Notes: generated by a model from the letters alone, not told the origin. A DNA stretch of 64,000 nucleotides from Rhizobium brockwellii (GCF_000769405.2 NZ_CP053439.1:1674001-1738000); one strand, 5' to 3'; positions 42,952-52,381 are shown, numbered from the stretch's first letter. Translations and numbers: made by a program.

Positions 42952-43611
42952 ATGCTGAATGAAGCCGTAAATCTTGAGAACTCACCCGGGGCCGTCGCAG
43001 AGCCGGAACGGCGGGTGCGTGATCGCGGCGCCACCGAGCGCGCCATCCTTGCCGCGGCCAAGGGGCTGCTCGCCGAGGAAGGCTTCCAGAATTTCGGCAT
43101 CAACGCGGTCGCCCGCCGCGCCGGTTGCGACAAGCAACTGATCTATCGTTACTATGGCGGCCTCGACGGCTTGATCGAGGCGATCGGCACCGATCTCGGC
43201 ACATGGGTGAAGGATCGCATTCCGGAAGACGCCGGCGGCATGTTCCTGCTCACCTATGGCGACCTGATGGAGCGGCTGTCGCTTCTCCTCCTCGACGCTT
43301 TGAGAAACGATCCGCTGATGCGCCGCATCCTCGCCTGGGAGATATCGGAAAACACCGAGCAGGTGAGGCGGTTGTCCGAGGCGCGTTCGAAGGCGCTTGC
43401 GCTCTGGCTCGAGCGTATGCGTGGCTCGCTGGCGCCGCCGAAGGGCGTAGATGCAACAGCCGTCAACGCTATCGTCATCGCCGCGATCCAGCACCTTGTG
43501 CTCGCCGCCGCGGCCGGCGGCCAATGCGCCGGCCTGTCGCTGAAAACGCCCAAGGACTGGGAGAAGGCGGCGACCGCGCTGAAGCGCATCGTGCGCGGCG
43601 TCTATGGCTGA
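42952..43611 (+). CDS. TetR-family transcriptional regulator
   Basis: A 219-residue regulator. The N-terminal DNA-binding domain has ATERAILAAAKGLLAEEGFQNFGINAVARRAGCDKQLIYRYYGGLDGLIEAIG (positions about 31-85), with the QLIYRYYG recognition helix. The C-terminal ligand domain has no clear ligand clue. The start at 42,952 (MLNEAVNLENSPG) was chosen because of the GGGGAAGGG site upstream; in-frame starts at 42,841 and 42,901 exist. It is divergent from map, with a structured leader between. Confidence 0.85.
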   Translation: MLNEAVNLENSPGAVAEPERRVRDRGATERAILAAAKGLLAEEGFQNFGINAVARRAGCDKQLIYRYYGGLDGLIEAIGTDLGTWVKDRIPEDAGGMFLLTYGDLMERLSLLLLDALRNDPLMRRILAWEISENTEQVRRLSEARSKALALWLERMRGSLAPPKGVDATAVNAIVIAAIQHLVLAAAAGGQCAGLSLKTPKDWEKAATALKRIVRGVYG

Positions 43612-43649
43612 TACCTGCCTCATCCACAGGGGCGGGGCCTGCGTTAACC

Positions 43650-43664
43650 TTAACAAATGGTTTA
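43650..43664. promoter_or_regulatory. Possible CtrA-like box
   Basis: TTAA-CAAATGG-TTTA matches the TTAA-N7-TTAA core for CtrA in alphaproteobacteria at seven of eight positions. It lies about 77 bases before the start of the small membrane-protein pair. A single near-match in a short AT-rich patch could arise by chance. Confidence 0.25.
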
Positions 43665-43740
43665 CGTTGCGTGGGGGTGGTTAACCCGACAGTGTGGCGG
43701 TGAGCAGATATGGTATGAGTAGAAGCCCCGAGTGACGCCC

Positions 43741-43914
43741 ATGGGAACCAAGATCGCTAAAGTCGCGTTTCTGGTGACGGCGATGATGTTTTTCGCAGTC
43801 CTGGCGCTGGATATCGCAATTCCCGCGCTGGTGCTTTGCATCATGGCATTGTCGGTCTGGTTGGTCTCCCTCGATCTGCCCGTGGCGCGCAAGCATGGAG
43901 GAGAGGCCGCATGA
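43741..43914 (+). CDS. Small membrane protein (57 aa)
   Basis: A 57-residue protein with a strongly hydrophobic body (KVAFLVTAMMFFAVLALDIAIPALVLCIMALSVWLVSL), enough for two short membrane passes, and a charged tail. No family is recognised. The ATG at 43,741 was chosen; a GTG at 43,732 in frame is an alternative. Its stop overlaps the next gene's ATG (ATGA), so the two products are probably used together in the membrane. Confidence 0.7.
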   Translation: MGTKIAKVAFLVTAMMFFAVLALDIAIPALVLCIMALSVWLVSLDLPVARKHGGEAA

Positions 43915-44243
43915 AGTGGTTTCTGATCTTCTGGGCCGGCCCCATCGTCTTTCTGGGCGGATGGTACTGGCTCTCCTATTACGACATGAGTTTCGGCATC
44001 TTCATGCTGAGCCGGCAGGTCCATGACCTGACCTTTGAGCTTTATGGCAAGGCGCTCGGCATTCCGCCGGAGACCATCCCGCCGCTGGTTGCCCGCGCGA
44101 TCGCCGTCGACAGCCTCGTCGTTTTCGCCATTATCGGTCTGCGGAAGCGCAAGTCGATCATCGCCTGGTGGAAGGCGCGTCAGGCGCTGAATTCGTCTCC
44201 ATCAGACCTTGCCAGCAAGGAAAGCCTGTCGAGCGCGCCCTGA
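43911..44243 (+). CDS. Membrane protein of unknown function (110 aa)
   Basis: A 110-residue protein with two membrane segments: [22 protein letters not shown] at the start and [15 protein letters not shown] near residue 70, followed by a basic stretch ([14 protein letters not shown]). No family is recognised. It is translationally coupled to the upstream small membrane protein (ATGA). Its last 64 bases overlap the end of ruvX on the other strand. A GAGGAGAGG ribosome site lies within the preceding gene. Confidence 0.75.
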   Translation: MKWFLIFWAGPIVFLGGWYWLSYYDMSFGIFMLSRQVHDLTFELYGKALGIPPETIPPLVARAIAVDSLVVFAIIGLRKRKSIIAWWKARQALNSSPSDLASKESLSSAP

Positions 44244-44674
44244 AGGATGAAGCTTGCCGCGGCCGAATCGATCCGTTCGGCCCGCTTGGCGCGCGAAACG
44301 TCCATTTCGAGCAGCGTCCGTTCAGCCGCAACCGTCGAAAGCCGCTCATCCCAATAGACGAAGGGCAGCGCCGTCTTCTGCTCCATGTTGCGCACGAAGG
44401 CGCGCGTCGCCTGTACGCGCGGACCCGCAGATCCGTCCATGTTCATCGGCAGGCCGATAACGAAGCCTGCGACCTTTTCCGATTGTGCGAAGTCCAATAG
44501 CGCCCGCGCATCGATGGTGAACTTGACGCGGCGGATCACGGTGCGCGGCGTGGCGAAGCGCCGCCCGAGATCGGACATCGAAAGACCGATCGTCTTGGTG
44601 CCGAGATCGAGGCCGGCAATTGCCTGTCGCGGGACAAGCGTCTCAGCCATTTCCTCGATCGTCAACACCGTCAT
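44180..44674 (-). CDS. ruvX: Putative pre-16S rRNA nuclease (YqgF/RuvX)
   Basis: A 164-residue RNase H-fold protein of the YqgF family, which trims the 16S rRNA precursor end. Visible motifs are [18 protein letters not shown] (first Asp), [16 protein letters not shown], and [24 protein letters not shown] followed by [15 protein letters not shown] (last Asp). The start at 44,674 gives about 18 residues before the core, usual in rhizobia. Nearby gatC/gatA are on the other strand. Confidence 0.92.
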   Translation of the reverse strand: MTVLTIEEMAETLVPRQAIAGLDLGTKTIGLSMSDLGRRFATPRTVIRRVKFTIDARALLDFAQSEKVAGFVIGLPMNMDGSAGPRVQATRAFVRNMEQKTALPFVYWDERLSTVAAERTLLEMDVSRAKRAERIDSAAASFILQGALDRLSLLARSDGDEFSA

Positions 44675-44745
44675 CGCCGTTTCATCCCGTCAAAAGAAAT
44701 TGAAGTCGCCGCTGCTTTTCTTTGCGGCCGCATAAGATATGTCCT

Positions 44746-44853
44746 TAAAGCATGTCGCGCAAAAGTGTGCCGCGGTTTTGCGATGACGACATGCGTAAAA
44801 ACAAAGATCTAAAATGCTGGAGCGAATCTGAAAGATTGCGACGCGTTTTAGGG
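44746..44853. repeat. RIME-type rhizobial intergenic repeat (copy 1)
   Basis: This stretch starts AAGCATGTCGCGCAAAAG, contains imperfect stem arms (GTCGCGCAAAA and TTTTGCGATGAC), then AAAACAAAGATCTAAAA, and ends near GATTGCGACGCG. The same blocks occur in reverse at 52,821-52,913 and in short form at 56,004-56,036. They match the mosaic palindromic repeats known from Rhizobium intergenic regions (RIME). The rest of the 281-base gap has no gene. Confidence 0.7.
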
Positions 44854-44955
44854 CATGACGCCGAAAAATGTGAGCGGTTTCGGATGACATCACGCTCTCA
44901 TTCTTTGATGTGGCATCGAAACCGGCTTTGCATCCCATAAAGAAGGAGACATTTC

Positions 44956-45660
44956 ATGAAGATCACCTGGCTCGGCCATTCCGCCTTCCGCATCGAGACA
45001 GCAAAGGCGAAGATCCTGCTCGACCCATTCCTCAGCTATAACGCCTCCTTTTCCGGCCAGGATATCAAGGATGTGTCCGCAGGCATTACCCACATCCTGC
45101 TGACGCATGGCCATGGCGATCATGTCGGCGATACCGTCGCACTCGCCAAGGAAACCGGCGCCGTCGTTCTCGCCAATGCCGATCTCGCCGCTTGGCTCGG
45201 CTCCAAGGGCGTCGACAAGATCGAGATGGGCAATACCGGCGGCACGATCGCGCTCGGCAGCTTCTCGGCGACCTTTACCAATGCGCTGCACTCCTCCGCC
45301 CAGATCACCGAGGACGGTGTCTCGCACGCGCTCGGCAACGCCAACGGCCTGATGCTGCATTTCGACGACGAAGCCTCGATCCTTGCCATGGGCGATACCG
45401 ACATCTTCTCCGACATGGCGCTGATCAATGAATTGCACCAGCCTGATATCGGCTTCGTGCCAATCGGCGACCGCTTCACCATGGGCGGCGCGGTGGCAGC
45501 CCTTGCCTGCCGGCGCTACTTCAACTTCAAGACCGCAATCCCCTGCCACTATGGCACCTTTCCGATCATCGACCAGACGGCCGAAAAATTCGTTGCCGGC
45601 ATGGACGGATCGAAGACGGATGTGAAGGCGATCAGGCCTTCCGAGAGCCTGTCGATCTGA
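44956..45660 (+). CDS. UPF0173 metal-dependent hydrolase
   Basis: A 234-residue beta-lactamase-fold hydrolase of the UPF0173 family; the physiological substrate is unknown. The metal site [10 protein letters not shown] lies at about 50-59, with further ligands in MGDTDIFSD and PCHYGTFPI. The start ATG at 44,956 has an AAGGAGA ribosome site. The next gene, gatC, starts 69 bases downstream on the same strand, so it may be co-transcribed. Confidence 0.93.
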   Translation: MKITWLGHSAFRIETAKAKILLDPFLSYNASFSGQDIKDVSAGITHILLTHGHGDHVGDTVALAKETGAVVLANADLAAWLGSKGVDKIEMGNTGGTIALGSFSATFTNALHSSAQITEDGVSHALGNANGLMLHFDDEASILAMGDTDIFSDMALINELHQPDIGFVPIGDRFTMGGAVAALACRRYFNFKTAIPCHYGTFPIIDQTAEKFVAGMDGSKTDVKAIRPSESLSI

Positions 45661-45729
45661 CGAAACCCCGTTGCGTCAGGCGGACATGGCCTTTATAGCG
45701 GGTAGGAAAAATCCTATCCGGAGAATGTC

Positions 45730-46017
45730 ATGTCCGTCGATCTTGCCACCGTGAAGCGCGTCGCCCGCCTTGCCCGTATTGCCGTCTCCGAGGACGAGGC
45801 AAATCGCATGGTCGGCGAGCTGAACGGCATCCTTGGCTTCGTCGAGCAACTCTCCGAAGTGAATGTCGACGGCGTCGAGGCGATGACCTCGGTAACTCCG
45901 ATGGCGATGAAGAAGCGGACCGATGAGGTGACCGACGGCAGCAAGGCAGCCGATATCGTCGCCAATGCGCCCGTCACCGAGCACAATTTTTTCCTGGTGC
46001 CGAAAGTCGTCGAATAA
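45730..46017 (+). CDS. gatC: Glutamyl/aspartyl-tRNA amidotransferase subunit C
   Basis: A 95-residue subunit of GatCAB, which converts misacylated Glu-tRNA(Gln) and/or Asp-tRNA(Asn) to the amidated forms. It begins [23 protein letters not shown] and has [22 protein letters not shown] and a C-terminal [21 protein letters not shown], all typical. A GGAGAAT site precedes the ATG. gatA follows 57 bases downstream; gatB lies further off at 49.5 kb. Confidence 0.96.
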   Translation: MSVDLATVKRVARLARIAVSEDEANRMVGELNGILGFVEQLSEVNVDGVEAMTSVTPMAMKKRTDEVTDGSKAADIVANAPVTEHNFFLVPKVVE

Positions 46018-46074
46018 GGCTTCGAAGCCTCTTTCCGACCCTGTTGCCATTTCCAGATCTGAAGCGAAAACACG

Positions 46075-47556
46075 ATGAGCGAACTCACCAGCCTGACCAT
46101 TGCCGAAGCCCGCCAGAAGCTGCGCGCCAAGGAAATCACCGCGATCGAACTGACCGAAGCCTATATCTCGGCGATCGATGCGGCCAATGGCCGGCTGAAC
46201 GCCTATATCAAGGTCACGCCGGATCTCGCCCGCGTCATGGCGAAGAACTCCGACGAGCGTATCGCCACCGGCAAGGCCGGTGACCTCGAAGGCATTCCAC
46301 TCGGCATCAAGGATCTCTTTGCCACCGTCGGCGTTCACACCCAGGCCTGCAGTCACATTCTCGATGGTTTCGAGCCGCGTTATGAATCGACCGTGACGCA
46401 GAACCTCTGGGATGACGGCGCCGTCATGCTCGGCAAGCTGAACATGGACGAATTCGCCATGGGCTCCTCCAACGAGACCTCGCATTACGGCCCGGTGATC
46501 AATCCCTGGCGTGCCACAGGTTCCAACCAGCAGCTCGTTCCGGGCGGCTCGTCGGGTGGTTCGGCTTCAGCCGTCGCCGCGCATCTTTGCGCCGGTGCGA
46601 CCGCGACCGATACCGGCGGCTCGATCCGCCAGCCGGCCGCTTTCACCGGCACCGTCGGCATCAAGCCGACCTATGGCCGCTGCTCGCGCTGGGGCACCGT
46701 TGCCTTTGCCTCTTCGCTCGACCAGGCAGGCCCGATCGCCCGTGACGTCCGCGATGCCGCCATCCTCTTGAAGTCGATGGCAAGCGTCGACGCCAAGGAC
46801 ACGACATCTGTCGATCTGCCGGTGCCGGATTACGAAGCAGCCCTCGGCCAGTCGCTGAAGGGCATGAAGATCGGCATTCCGAACGAATACCGTGTCGACG
46901 GCATGCCGGATGAGATCGAAACCCTCTGGCGCCAGGGCATCGCCTGGCTGAAGGATGCCGGCGCCGAGATCGTCGACATCTCGCTGCCGCACACCAAATA
47001 CGCCCTTCCGGCCTATTACATCGTCGCTCCCGCCGAAGCATCCTCGAACCTCGCGCGCTACGACGGCGTGCGCTACGGCCTGCGCGTCGACGGCAAGGAT
47101 ATCGTCGACATGTATGAGAAGACGCGTGCCGCGGGCTTCGGCAAGGAAGTCAAGCGCCGCATCATGATCGGCACCTATGTGCTGTCGGCCGGCTATTACG
47201 ATGCCTATTACATCCGCGCCCAGAAGGTCCGCACGCTGATCAAGCGCGATTTCGAACTCGCCTTCGACGCCGGCGTCGATGCCATCCTGACGCCGGCAAC
47301 GCCGTCGTCCGCCTTTGGCGTTGCCGATGAGAACCTCGCCGCCGATCCGGTGAAGATGTATCTGAACGACATCTTCACGGTGACGGTCAACATGGCGGGC
47401 CTGCCCGGCATTGCCGTGCCGGCCGGCCTCGACCATAAGGGCCTGCCGCTCGGTCTGCAGCTGATTGGCAAACCCTTCGATGAAGAAACCCTCTTCAAGA
47501 CCGCCCATGTCATCGAGCAGGCGGCCGGCCGGTTTGCGCCCGCCAAGTGGTGGTAA
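46075..47556 (+). CDS. gatA: Glutamyl/aspartyl-tRNA amidotransferase subunit A
   Basis: A 493-residue amidase that releases ammonia from glutamine for GatB. The amidase signature is complete: [10 protein letters not shown] with Lys 79, the [11 protein letters not shown] loop (about 156-166) with the cis-Ser, and [15 protein letters not shown] with the nucleophilic Ser. Length and motifs are normal. The preceding gene is gatC and a small hairpin follows at 47,586-47,606. Confidence 0.97.
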   Translation: MSELTSLTIAEARQKLRAKEITAIELTEAYISAIDAANGRLNAYIKVTPDLARVMAKNSDERIATGKAGDLEGIPLGIKDLFATVGVHTQACSHILDGFEPRYESTVTQNLWDDGAVMLGKLNMDEFAMGSSNETSHYGPVINPWRATGSNQQLVPGGSSGGSASAVAAHLCAGATATDTGGSIRQPAAFTGTVGIKPTYGRCSRWGTVAFASSLDQAGPIARDVRDAAILLKSMASVDAKDTTSVDLPVPDYEAALGQSLKGMKIGIPNEYRVDGMPDEIETLWRQGIAWLKDAGAEIVDISLPHTKYALPAYYIVAPAEASSNLARYDGVRYGLRVDGKDIVDMYEKTRAAGFGKEVKRRIMIGTYVLSAGYYDAYYIRAQKVRTLIKRDFELAFDAGVDAILTPATPSSAFGVADENLAADPVKMYLNDIFTVTVNMAGLPGIAVPAGLDHKGLPLGLQLIGKPFDEETLFKTAHVIEQAAGRFAPAKWW

Positions 47557-47585
47557 CGGACCTAACGATCCGAAGAATAGCGGCC

Positions 47586-47606
47586 GCCGACCATGAAGCG
47601 GTCGGC
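47586..47606 (+). terminator. Hairpin after gatA
   Basis: GCCGACC-ATGAAGC-GGTCGGC is a perfect 7-bp stem 29 bases after the gatA stop. It lacks a T-run, so it is a weak or factor-assisted terminator candidate, with the next gene starting at 47,664. Confidence 0.4.
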
Positions 47607-47663
47607 GCCGTCGGCTTTGCCGCATGGTTGACTGATTGATAGCCGGAACCAGGAGAAGGTTTT

Positions 47664-47939
47664 ATGGCCAGCAATGATCTTGCGCAATTGATCGAGGCCG
47701 TTGATCGCCTTGCTGCCGGTGGTTTCACCATGGGCGCGGATTGGCAGGCGGTCCACGACATCTGCCAGGGCCACGAAGGCGAACAACCGTTCGACTGGGG
47801 CCACGCGCTTTGCCATCGCATCGAGGGCGATGACTGGAACGCCGATTATTGGTATCGCCGCGCCGGAAAGGCGCGCGGCACTGGCACGATGGTCGACGAG
47901 TGGTCGGCGATGCGGACGGAACTCTCGGCAAAGGCTTGA
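47664..47939 (+). CDS. Hypothetical protein, conserved-looking (91 aa)
   Basis: A 91-residue soluble, acidic protein beginning MASNDLAQLIEAVDRLAAGGF, rich in Trp and His (HEGEQPFDWGHALCHRIEGDDWNADYWYRRAGKAR). The pattern looks like a stand-alone conserved rhizobial protein, perhaps related to helical-repeat proteins, but I do not recognise a domain. A CAGGAGAAGG ribosome site precedes the ATG. A long hairpin follows its stop. Confidence 0.8.
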   Translation: MASNDLAQLIEAVDRLAAGGFTMGADWQAVHDICQGHEGEQPFDWGHALCHRIEGDDWNADYWYRRAGKARGTGTMVDEWSAMRTELSAKA

Positions 47940-47940
47940 G

Positions 47941-47990
47941 GCGGTACCCCCCGATCGCGCCCGTTCGAGACGCGATCGGGGGGGTACCGC
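47941..47990. terminator. Long hairpin between convergent genes
   Basis: GCGGTACCCCCCGATCGCG pairs with CGCGATCGGGGGGGTACCGC across an 11-base loop, with a single unpaired G. The stem of about 19 bp ends two bases before the convergent yjhX-like gene. It may end transcription from both sides, although no T-run is present. Confidence 0.6.
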
Positions 47991-47993
47991 TAT

Positions 47994-48251
47994 TTACCTG
48001 TTGTTCAACTGCGACCTGACCAAGCTCAGCCCTCTTTCGGTGATCCGGTAGGGGTGGCCGCCTGAGGATTTGATTGCCCTCAGCCGCTTCAGCCTGCGGA
48101 AGAGATCGAGGTCGACGCCGGGATAGAGCCAGCCGTCGCGAGTGAAGCAACTGACCGCCTCGATCTTCCTGTCGTCGTCGCGGGTAATTTCAATGCGGCC
48201 GCCTTGGGCCATGAGATGCAGGATGCGCTGCTCCGTGCGAGAAATGTCCAT
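47994..48251 (-). CDS. YjhX/UPF0386 family protein
   Basis: An 85-residue protein beginning MDISRTEQRILHLMAQGGRIE, followed by ITRDDDRKIEAVSCFTRDGWLYPGVDLDLFRRLKRLRAI and a C-terminal GGHPYRITERGLSLVRSQL, which is the UPF0386/YjhX pattern. A winged-helix-like fold is likely. E. coli YjhX has been discussed as a toxin, but no antitoxin gene is apparent here, so the role is open. The start at 48,251 fits the family; a longer frame upstream does not. Confidence 0.85.
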   Translation of the reverse strand: MDISRTEQRILHLMAQGGRIEITRDDDRKIEAVSCFTRDGWLYPGVDLDLFRRLKRLRAIKSSGGHPYRITERGLSLVRSQLNNR

Positions 48252-48555
48252 GTGTTGAGATCCGGTATCGCGCCCGGCAGGGCGCACAAAAACGATCTGG
48301 CGCTCATTCGAACGTCAGGGCTTCGTTTTTTCGGGCCCATGCGCGCAAGCGGACTTGCGGGCAGGGCCTTTACCGGGTCTCAGGCAGGCTCAACATAAAA
48401 CACCTCGATAAGACCTATTATTCAGCCTGGAAAATTCGGTCAAGAGCGTGGTCTCAGGTCAAAACCAGTCGAAAACCTTGTTTTTGGCCGATCATCCCTT
48501 TGGAGGTACTGGTAAATTCCGCGACTCAATGGTCTAGTTGAGGGGTAACGCGGAG
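48252..48555. other. Intergenic stretch without a supported gene
   Basis: About 300 bases separate the divergent yjhX-like and acetyltransferase genes. The right half (48,395-48,540) is AT-richer and suitable for promoters. Short frames at 48,204-48,398 lack a ribosome site and domains. No repeat or hairpin of note is seen. Confidence 0.5.
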
Positions 48556-49071
48556 GTGTCGTTGATCCACATTCGCAATGCCCGCGACGGTGAAGCGGAG
48601 CTATTGAGCGAGATCGGGCTGAGGGCCTGGCAAAATGCGATGGCGTCGATCGGCGAATCGGACGCGATGATCGACGCAGCGCGCAACGCCTTCAGGAACT
48701 TCGTGGAAAACGACTGGCTGACCATTACCGTCGTCGAGCAGAACGGTCAGGTCGCAGGCTGGGCGGCGCGCGAGGGATTGGACGAAACCATCTCGGATTT
48801 CTGGATCGATCCCGCCTTCACCCGCCAGGGCCTCGGTTCGGCCCTTCTCGTCCGCATCGAAAAGGAGATCGCCGATCAGGGCCTCGAGAAGGCGGCGATG
48901 CAGACCCATTCCGGCAATAGCGAGGCGATCGGCTTCTTCCAGAAGCACGGCTACAGCATTCACTGGCTCTCGGTTGCCTACAATCCGAAGCTCGATCGCG
49001 ACGTGCCCTCCGTTGGACTGACGAAACAGCTCGTTTCGGATGGCCAAGGTGGCTATGGGCTGGAATTCTGA
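48556..49071 (+). CDS. GNAT-family N-acetyltransferase
   Basis: A 171-residue acetyltransferase with the GNAT layout: an N-terminal HIRNARDGEAELLSEIGLRAW strand-helix, AGWAAREGLDETISDFWIDPAFTRQGLGSALL with the acetyl-CoA binding QGLGSA loop (motif A), and GNSEAIGFFQKHGYSIHW (motif B). The substrate is unknown. The start GTG at 48,556 was chosen over a TTG at 48,538, since it has a GAGGGG-type site and matches the family start. Confidence 0.88.
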   Translation: MSLIHIRNARDGEAELLSEIGLRAWQNAMASIGESDAMIDAARNAFRNFVENDWLTITVVEQNGQVAGWAAREGLDETISDFWIDPAFTRQGLGSALLVRIEKEIADQGLEKAAMQTHSGNSEAIGFFQKHGYSIHWLSVAYNPKLDRDVPSVGLTKQLVSDGQGGYGLEF

Positions 49072-49084
49072 TGCTTCAAGAATC

Positions 49085-49381
49085 TTAAAGAAGGAGAGGG
49101 CTCCATTGCGGCAAGAAGGCCAGCACAGCAATCAGTGCGCCGTGCAGGATCAGGATTGCCGCCAGGATTGACCGGAACGGCTCCTTTCTCGTCTTGTGCC
49201 GCAGCAGCTGCTGTGCAGCCAGCGCGCCCAGGCTGCCGCCGATCAGCGCAACGAGGAGAAGCGTGCGTTCGCTGATACGTCGCCTGCCGTGGCGCGCCGC
49301 CTGCTTGTCGAAGAAATAGATCGAGAACACCAAGAGGTTCAGCGCCAGAAACAGCAAGGCCCATTTGATAATATCGGTCAT
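49085..49381 (-). CDS. DUF1294 membrane protein
   Basis: A 98-residue inner-membrane protein: LLFLALNLLVFSIYFFDKQAARHGRRRISERTLLLVALIGGSLGALAAQQLLRHKTRKEPF is the DUF1294 pattern of a membrane segment, the FDKxxA box and a second membrane segment, with a last segment near the C-terminus. Function is unknown. It converges on the acetyltransferase gene with 13 bases between the stops. Confidence 0.9.
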   Translation of the reverse strand: MTDIIKWALLFLALNLLVFSIYFFDKQAARHGRRRISERTLLLVALIGGSLGALAAQQLLRHKTRKEPFRSILAAILILHGALIAVLAFLPQWSPLLL

Positions 49382-49516
49382 CGTCGTCGGGGAACCCTAC
49401 CGTGGCTCCGTTAACGGACGGCAAAACCGCGATGCAGCCGATGGCGAAAGCCTTGCACCGGCACGCCATTTCCTTTACCTCACCAGTGGAAAAGAACAGC
49501 CTGCAAAGAGCATCAG

Positions 49517-51019
49517 ATGACCCTTGTCGACGTCCGCACGCCTGATCCGAAACGCTTCATCCCCGGCGCCACCGGCGACTGGGAAGTCATCGTCGGCATG
49601 GAAGTGCATGCCCAGGTGCTGTCCAATTCGAAGCTCTTCTCCGGCGCCTCGACGGAATTCGGCAAGCCGCAGAATTCGAACGTCTCGCTGGTCGACGCCG
49701 CCATGCCCGGCATGCTGCCCGTCATCAACGAGGAATGCGTCAGGCAGGCGGTGCGCACCGGCCTCGGCCTGAAAGCCCAGATCAACAAGCGCTCGCTCTT
49801 TGATCGCAAGAACTATTTCTATCCCGACCTGCCGCAGGGCTATCAGATCTCGCAGTTCAAGGATCCGATCGTCGGCGAGGGCAAGATCGTCATTTCACTC
49901 GGGCCGGACCGCCAGGGCCAGTTCGAGGATATCGAGATCGGCATCGAGCGCCTGCACCTGGAGCAGGATGCCGGCAAATCGATGCATGACCAGCACGCGA
50001 CCATGTCCTATGTCGATCTCAACCGTTCCGGCGTTGCGCTGATGGAGATCGTCTCCAAGCCCGACATGCGCTCGTCCGACGAGGCCAAGGCCTATATGAC
50101 CAAGCTGCGCTCGATCGTGCGTTATCTCGGCACCTGCGACGGCAACATGGACGAAGGCTCGATGCGCGCCGACGTCAACGTCTCCGTCCGCCGTCCGGGC
50201 GAGAATTTCGGCACCCGTTGCGAGATCAAGAACGTCAACTCCATCCGGTTCATCGGCCAGGCGATTGAATATGAAGCCCGTCGCCAGATCGGCATTCTGG
50301 AGGACGGTGGCAAGATCGATCAGGAGACTCGCCTCTTCGACCCGAACAAGGGCGAGACGCGCTCGATGCGCTCCAAGGAGGATGCGCACGACTATCGTTA
50401 TTTCCCCGATCCTGATCTGCTGCCGCTCGAATTCGACGACGCCTTCATCAAGGCGCTCGCAGCCGATCTGCCGGAACTGCCTGACGACAAGAAGGAGCGC
50501 TTCGTGCGCGAGCTCGGCCTGTCGATCTACGACGCCTCGGTGCTCGTTTCCGAAAAGGCGATCGCCGATTATTATGAAGCCGTCGCCGCAGGCCGTGACG
50601 GCAAGATGGCCGCCAACTGGGTGATCAACGATCTGCTCGGCGCGCTGAACCGCACCGGCAAGGACATAGAGCAGACGCCGGTTTCACCGGCCCAGCTCGG
50701 CGCCATCATTGATCTGATCAAGGCCGAAACCATCTCTGGCAAGATCGCCAAGGATCTTTTCGAGATCGTGCTCACCGAAGGTGGCGATCCTGCCGAGATC
50801 GTCGAAGCGCGTGGCATGAAGCAGGTGACGGATACCGGTGCGATCGAAAAGGCCGTGGACGAGATCATCGCCGCCAATCCCGATCAGGTCGAAAAGGTCA
50901 AGGCGAAGCCGACCATGGCAGCATGGTTCGTCGGCCAGGTGATGAAGGCGACCGGCGGCAAGGCCAATCCACAGGCTGTCCAGGCCCTCGTCAAGGCAAA
51001 GCTCGGCATCGAGGAATAA
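49517..51019 (+). CDS. gatB: Glutamyl/aspartyl-tRNA amidotransferase subunit B
   Basis: A 500-residue subunit that binds tRNA and holds the kinase/transamidation site. It has [22 protein letters not shown] at the start, the [12 protein letters not shown] box, [20 protein letters not shown], and a C-terminal YqeY-like helical domain (from about 390, [14 protein letters not shown]). Size is normal. gatB is about 2 kb from gatCA, with unrelated genes between, as in other Rhizobiales. An acetyltransferase gene starts 4 bases after its stop. Confidence 0.97.
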   Translation: MTLVDVRTPDPKRFIPGATGDWEVIVGMEVHAQVLSNSKLFSGASTEFGKPQNSNVSLVDAAMPGMLPVINEECVRQAVRTGLGLKAQINKRSLFDRKNYFYPDLPQGYQISQFKDPIVGEGKIVISLGPDRQGQFEDIEIGIERLHLEQDAGKSMHDQHATMSYVDLNRSGVALMEIVSKPDMRSSDEAKAYMTKLRSIVRYLGTCDGNMDEGSMRADVNVSVRRPGENFGTRCEIKNVNSIRFIGQAIEYEARRQIGILEDGGKIDQETRLFDPNKGETRSMRSKEDAHDYRYFPDPDLLPLEFDDAFIKALAADLPELPDDKKERFVRELGLSIYDASVLVSEKAIADYYEAVAAGRDGKMAANWVINDLLGALNRTGKDIEQTPVSPAQLGAIIDLIKAETISGKIAKDLFEIVLTEGGDPAEIVEARGMKQVTDTGAIEKAVDEIIAANPDQVEKVKAKPTMAAWFVGQVMKATGGKANPQAVQALVKAKLGIEE

Positions 51020-51023
51020 GCGG

Positions 51024-51527
51024 GTGTATTTCGTCCGCACCGCCGGCGAGCGCGACCTGGAGAAGGTGCGCGCCCTCTTGGTGGAGAGCTTTCATGCCAC
51101 CTATGACAGCCTGCATGGCAGAGCCAAGGTGGAGGATCTGATCACCCATCTCTTTTCGCCGGCGGCGCTGAAGACGCGCCTCGTGCGAAAGGATGCCGAA
51201 TTCCTCGTTGCCGATGACGGCCGCAATATCGGCGGCATGGGTTATGCGGCAATGTCGCAGCAATTGACGAAGACGGTCATGCTGCATCTCCTCTATGTCA
51301 GGCCGACTTTGCAGCGCCAGGGTATTGGCCGCGACATCTTCGCCGAACTCGAAACCTGCTTCCCCGATGCGGAGATCATGCGTCTCGAAGTCGAGCCGCA
51401 GAATGCGGCGGCGATCGCTTTCTATCTCTCGCACGGCTTCACCGAGATCGGCCGCAACGAGAATAGCGGGGCCGGGCAATCCGGCATTCCGGCGCTGATC
51501 TTCGAAAAACCGCTCGAAGGGCATTGA
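51024..51527 (+). CDS. GNAT-family N-acetyltransferase
   Basis: A 167-residue GNAT protein: YFVRTAGERDLEKVRALLVESFHATYD at the start, MLHLLYVRPTLQRQGIGRDIFAELE with the acetyl-CoA loop (QRQGIG), and EPQNAAAIAFYLSHGFTEIGR. The substrate is unknown. It starts 4 bases after gatB on the same strand, so it is probably in the same transcript. A GTG-led remnant of another GNAT gene follows. Confidence 0.88.
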   Translation: MYFVRTAGERDLEKVRALLVESFHATYDSLHGRAKVEDLITHLFSPAALKTRLVRKDAEFLVADDGRNIGGMGYAAMSQQLTKTVMLHLLYVRPTLQRQGIGRDIFAELETCFPDAEIMRLEVEPQNAAAIAFYLSHGFTEIGRNENSGAGQSGIPALIFEKPLEGH

Positions 51528-51531
51528 GGCC

Positions 51532-51764
51532 GTGGTGGTCGAGTTAGCCGACATTCGCATTCACCAGGCGCGCAAGGAAGATCTGCCGGCATTCGTGGCA
51601 ATGTCGGTGCGCTGATAATTGAATTCGCCGTTGCCGAGGCAAAAGGCCGCGGCATCAGGCGGGTAGCGTTGACCTCGAACGCGGTGCGTAGGGATGCCCA
51701 TCGTTTCTATGAAAGGCTGGGCTTCAGGCCCTCGCATCTGGGCTTCAAGATGGCTTTGAAATGA
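51532..51764 (+). pseudogene. GNAT acetyltransferase remnant
   Basis: An N-terminal piece reads IRIHQARKEDLPAFVAMSVR to a stop at about 51,615. In another frame the C-terminal piece then reads GALIIEFAVAEAKGRGIRRVALTS, with NAVRRDAHRFYERLGF and a stop at 51,764. Both pieces are GNAT hallmarks, but the central 70 or so residues are missing. So this is a deletion remnant, next to the intact GNAT at 51,024-51,527. Confidence 0.8.
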
Positions 51765-51867
51765 CCCGTGGCTGTCGTGGAATCGCTGGACAATTCGGCT
51801 TGACGACGGCATAAGCGAGGAAACGAATTCTGGTTTGGCTCGCATCTGGCGGGCACAAGGAAAAGAC

Positions 51868-52266
51868 ATGTGGAATCTTCTGGTTCAGACCTTTACTTGG
51901 TGGAACGGTCAGACGATGGGCACGCGTTTTGCGACCTGGCGTTTTGGCAAGCGCGTCGGCGAGGATGAATTCGGCAACGTCTATTACGAAGGCGGCATGT
52001 CTTCCTATGGTCTGCCGAAGCGCTGGGTGATCTACAAGGGTTATGCCGAAGCCTCCGCCATTCCGCCGGGCTGGCATGGCTGGATGCATCATCGCACCGA
52101 TGTTCCCCCGTCCAAAGAAACCTACGTCGCCAAGGAATGGCAGAAGGCACACCGTCCCAACCATACCGGTTCGCCGCAGGCCTATCGTCCGCCGGGCTCC
52201 ATCGCCGTTCCGGGCGAACGTCCGCGCGTCACCGGCGATTACGACGCCTGGACGCCCGGCAACTGA
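51868..52266 (+). CDS. NADH:ubiquinone oxidoreductase NDUFA12-like subunit
   Basis: A 132-residue protein homologous to the accessory NDUFA12 (B17.2) subunit of complex I, which sits on the peripheral arm. It begins MWNLLVQTFTWWNGQTMGTRFATWRFG, contains VGEDEFGNVYYEG and RWVIYKGYAEASAIPPGWHGWMHHRTDVPPS, the family signature, and ends in a Pro-rich tail. The ATG at 51,868 has an ACAAGGAAAAG site. DUF2155 follows on the same strand. Confidence 0.95.
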   Translation: MWNLLVQTFTWWNGQTMGTRFATWRFGKRVGEDEFGNVYYEGGMSSYGLPKRWVIYKGYAEASAIPPGWHGWMHHRTDVPPSKETYVAKEWQKAHRPNHTGSPQAYRPPGSIAVPGERPRVTGDYDAWTPGN

Positions 52267-52381
52267 GACGGCCCGACCGGGCAAACCCAAGACCCGGCTT
52301 TTGGCCACAATTGACCTTTACCCGCAGGTTGGCCGCGCTTGACCGCGGCCGCGAACTGAAAATGTCTGGAGACGGGTACAC

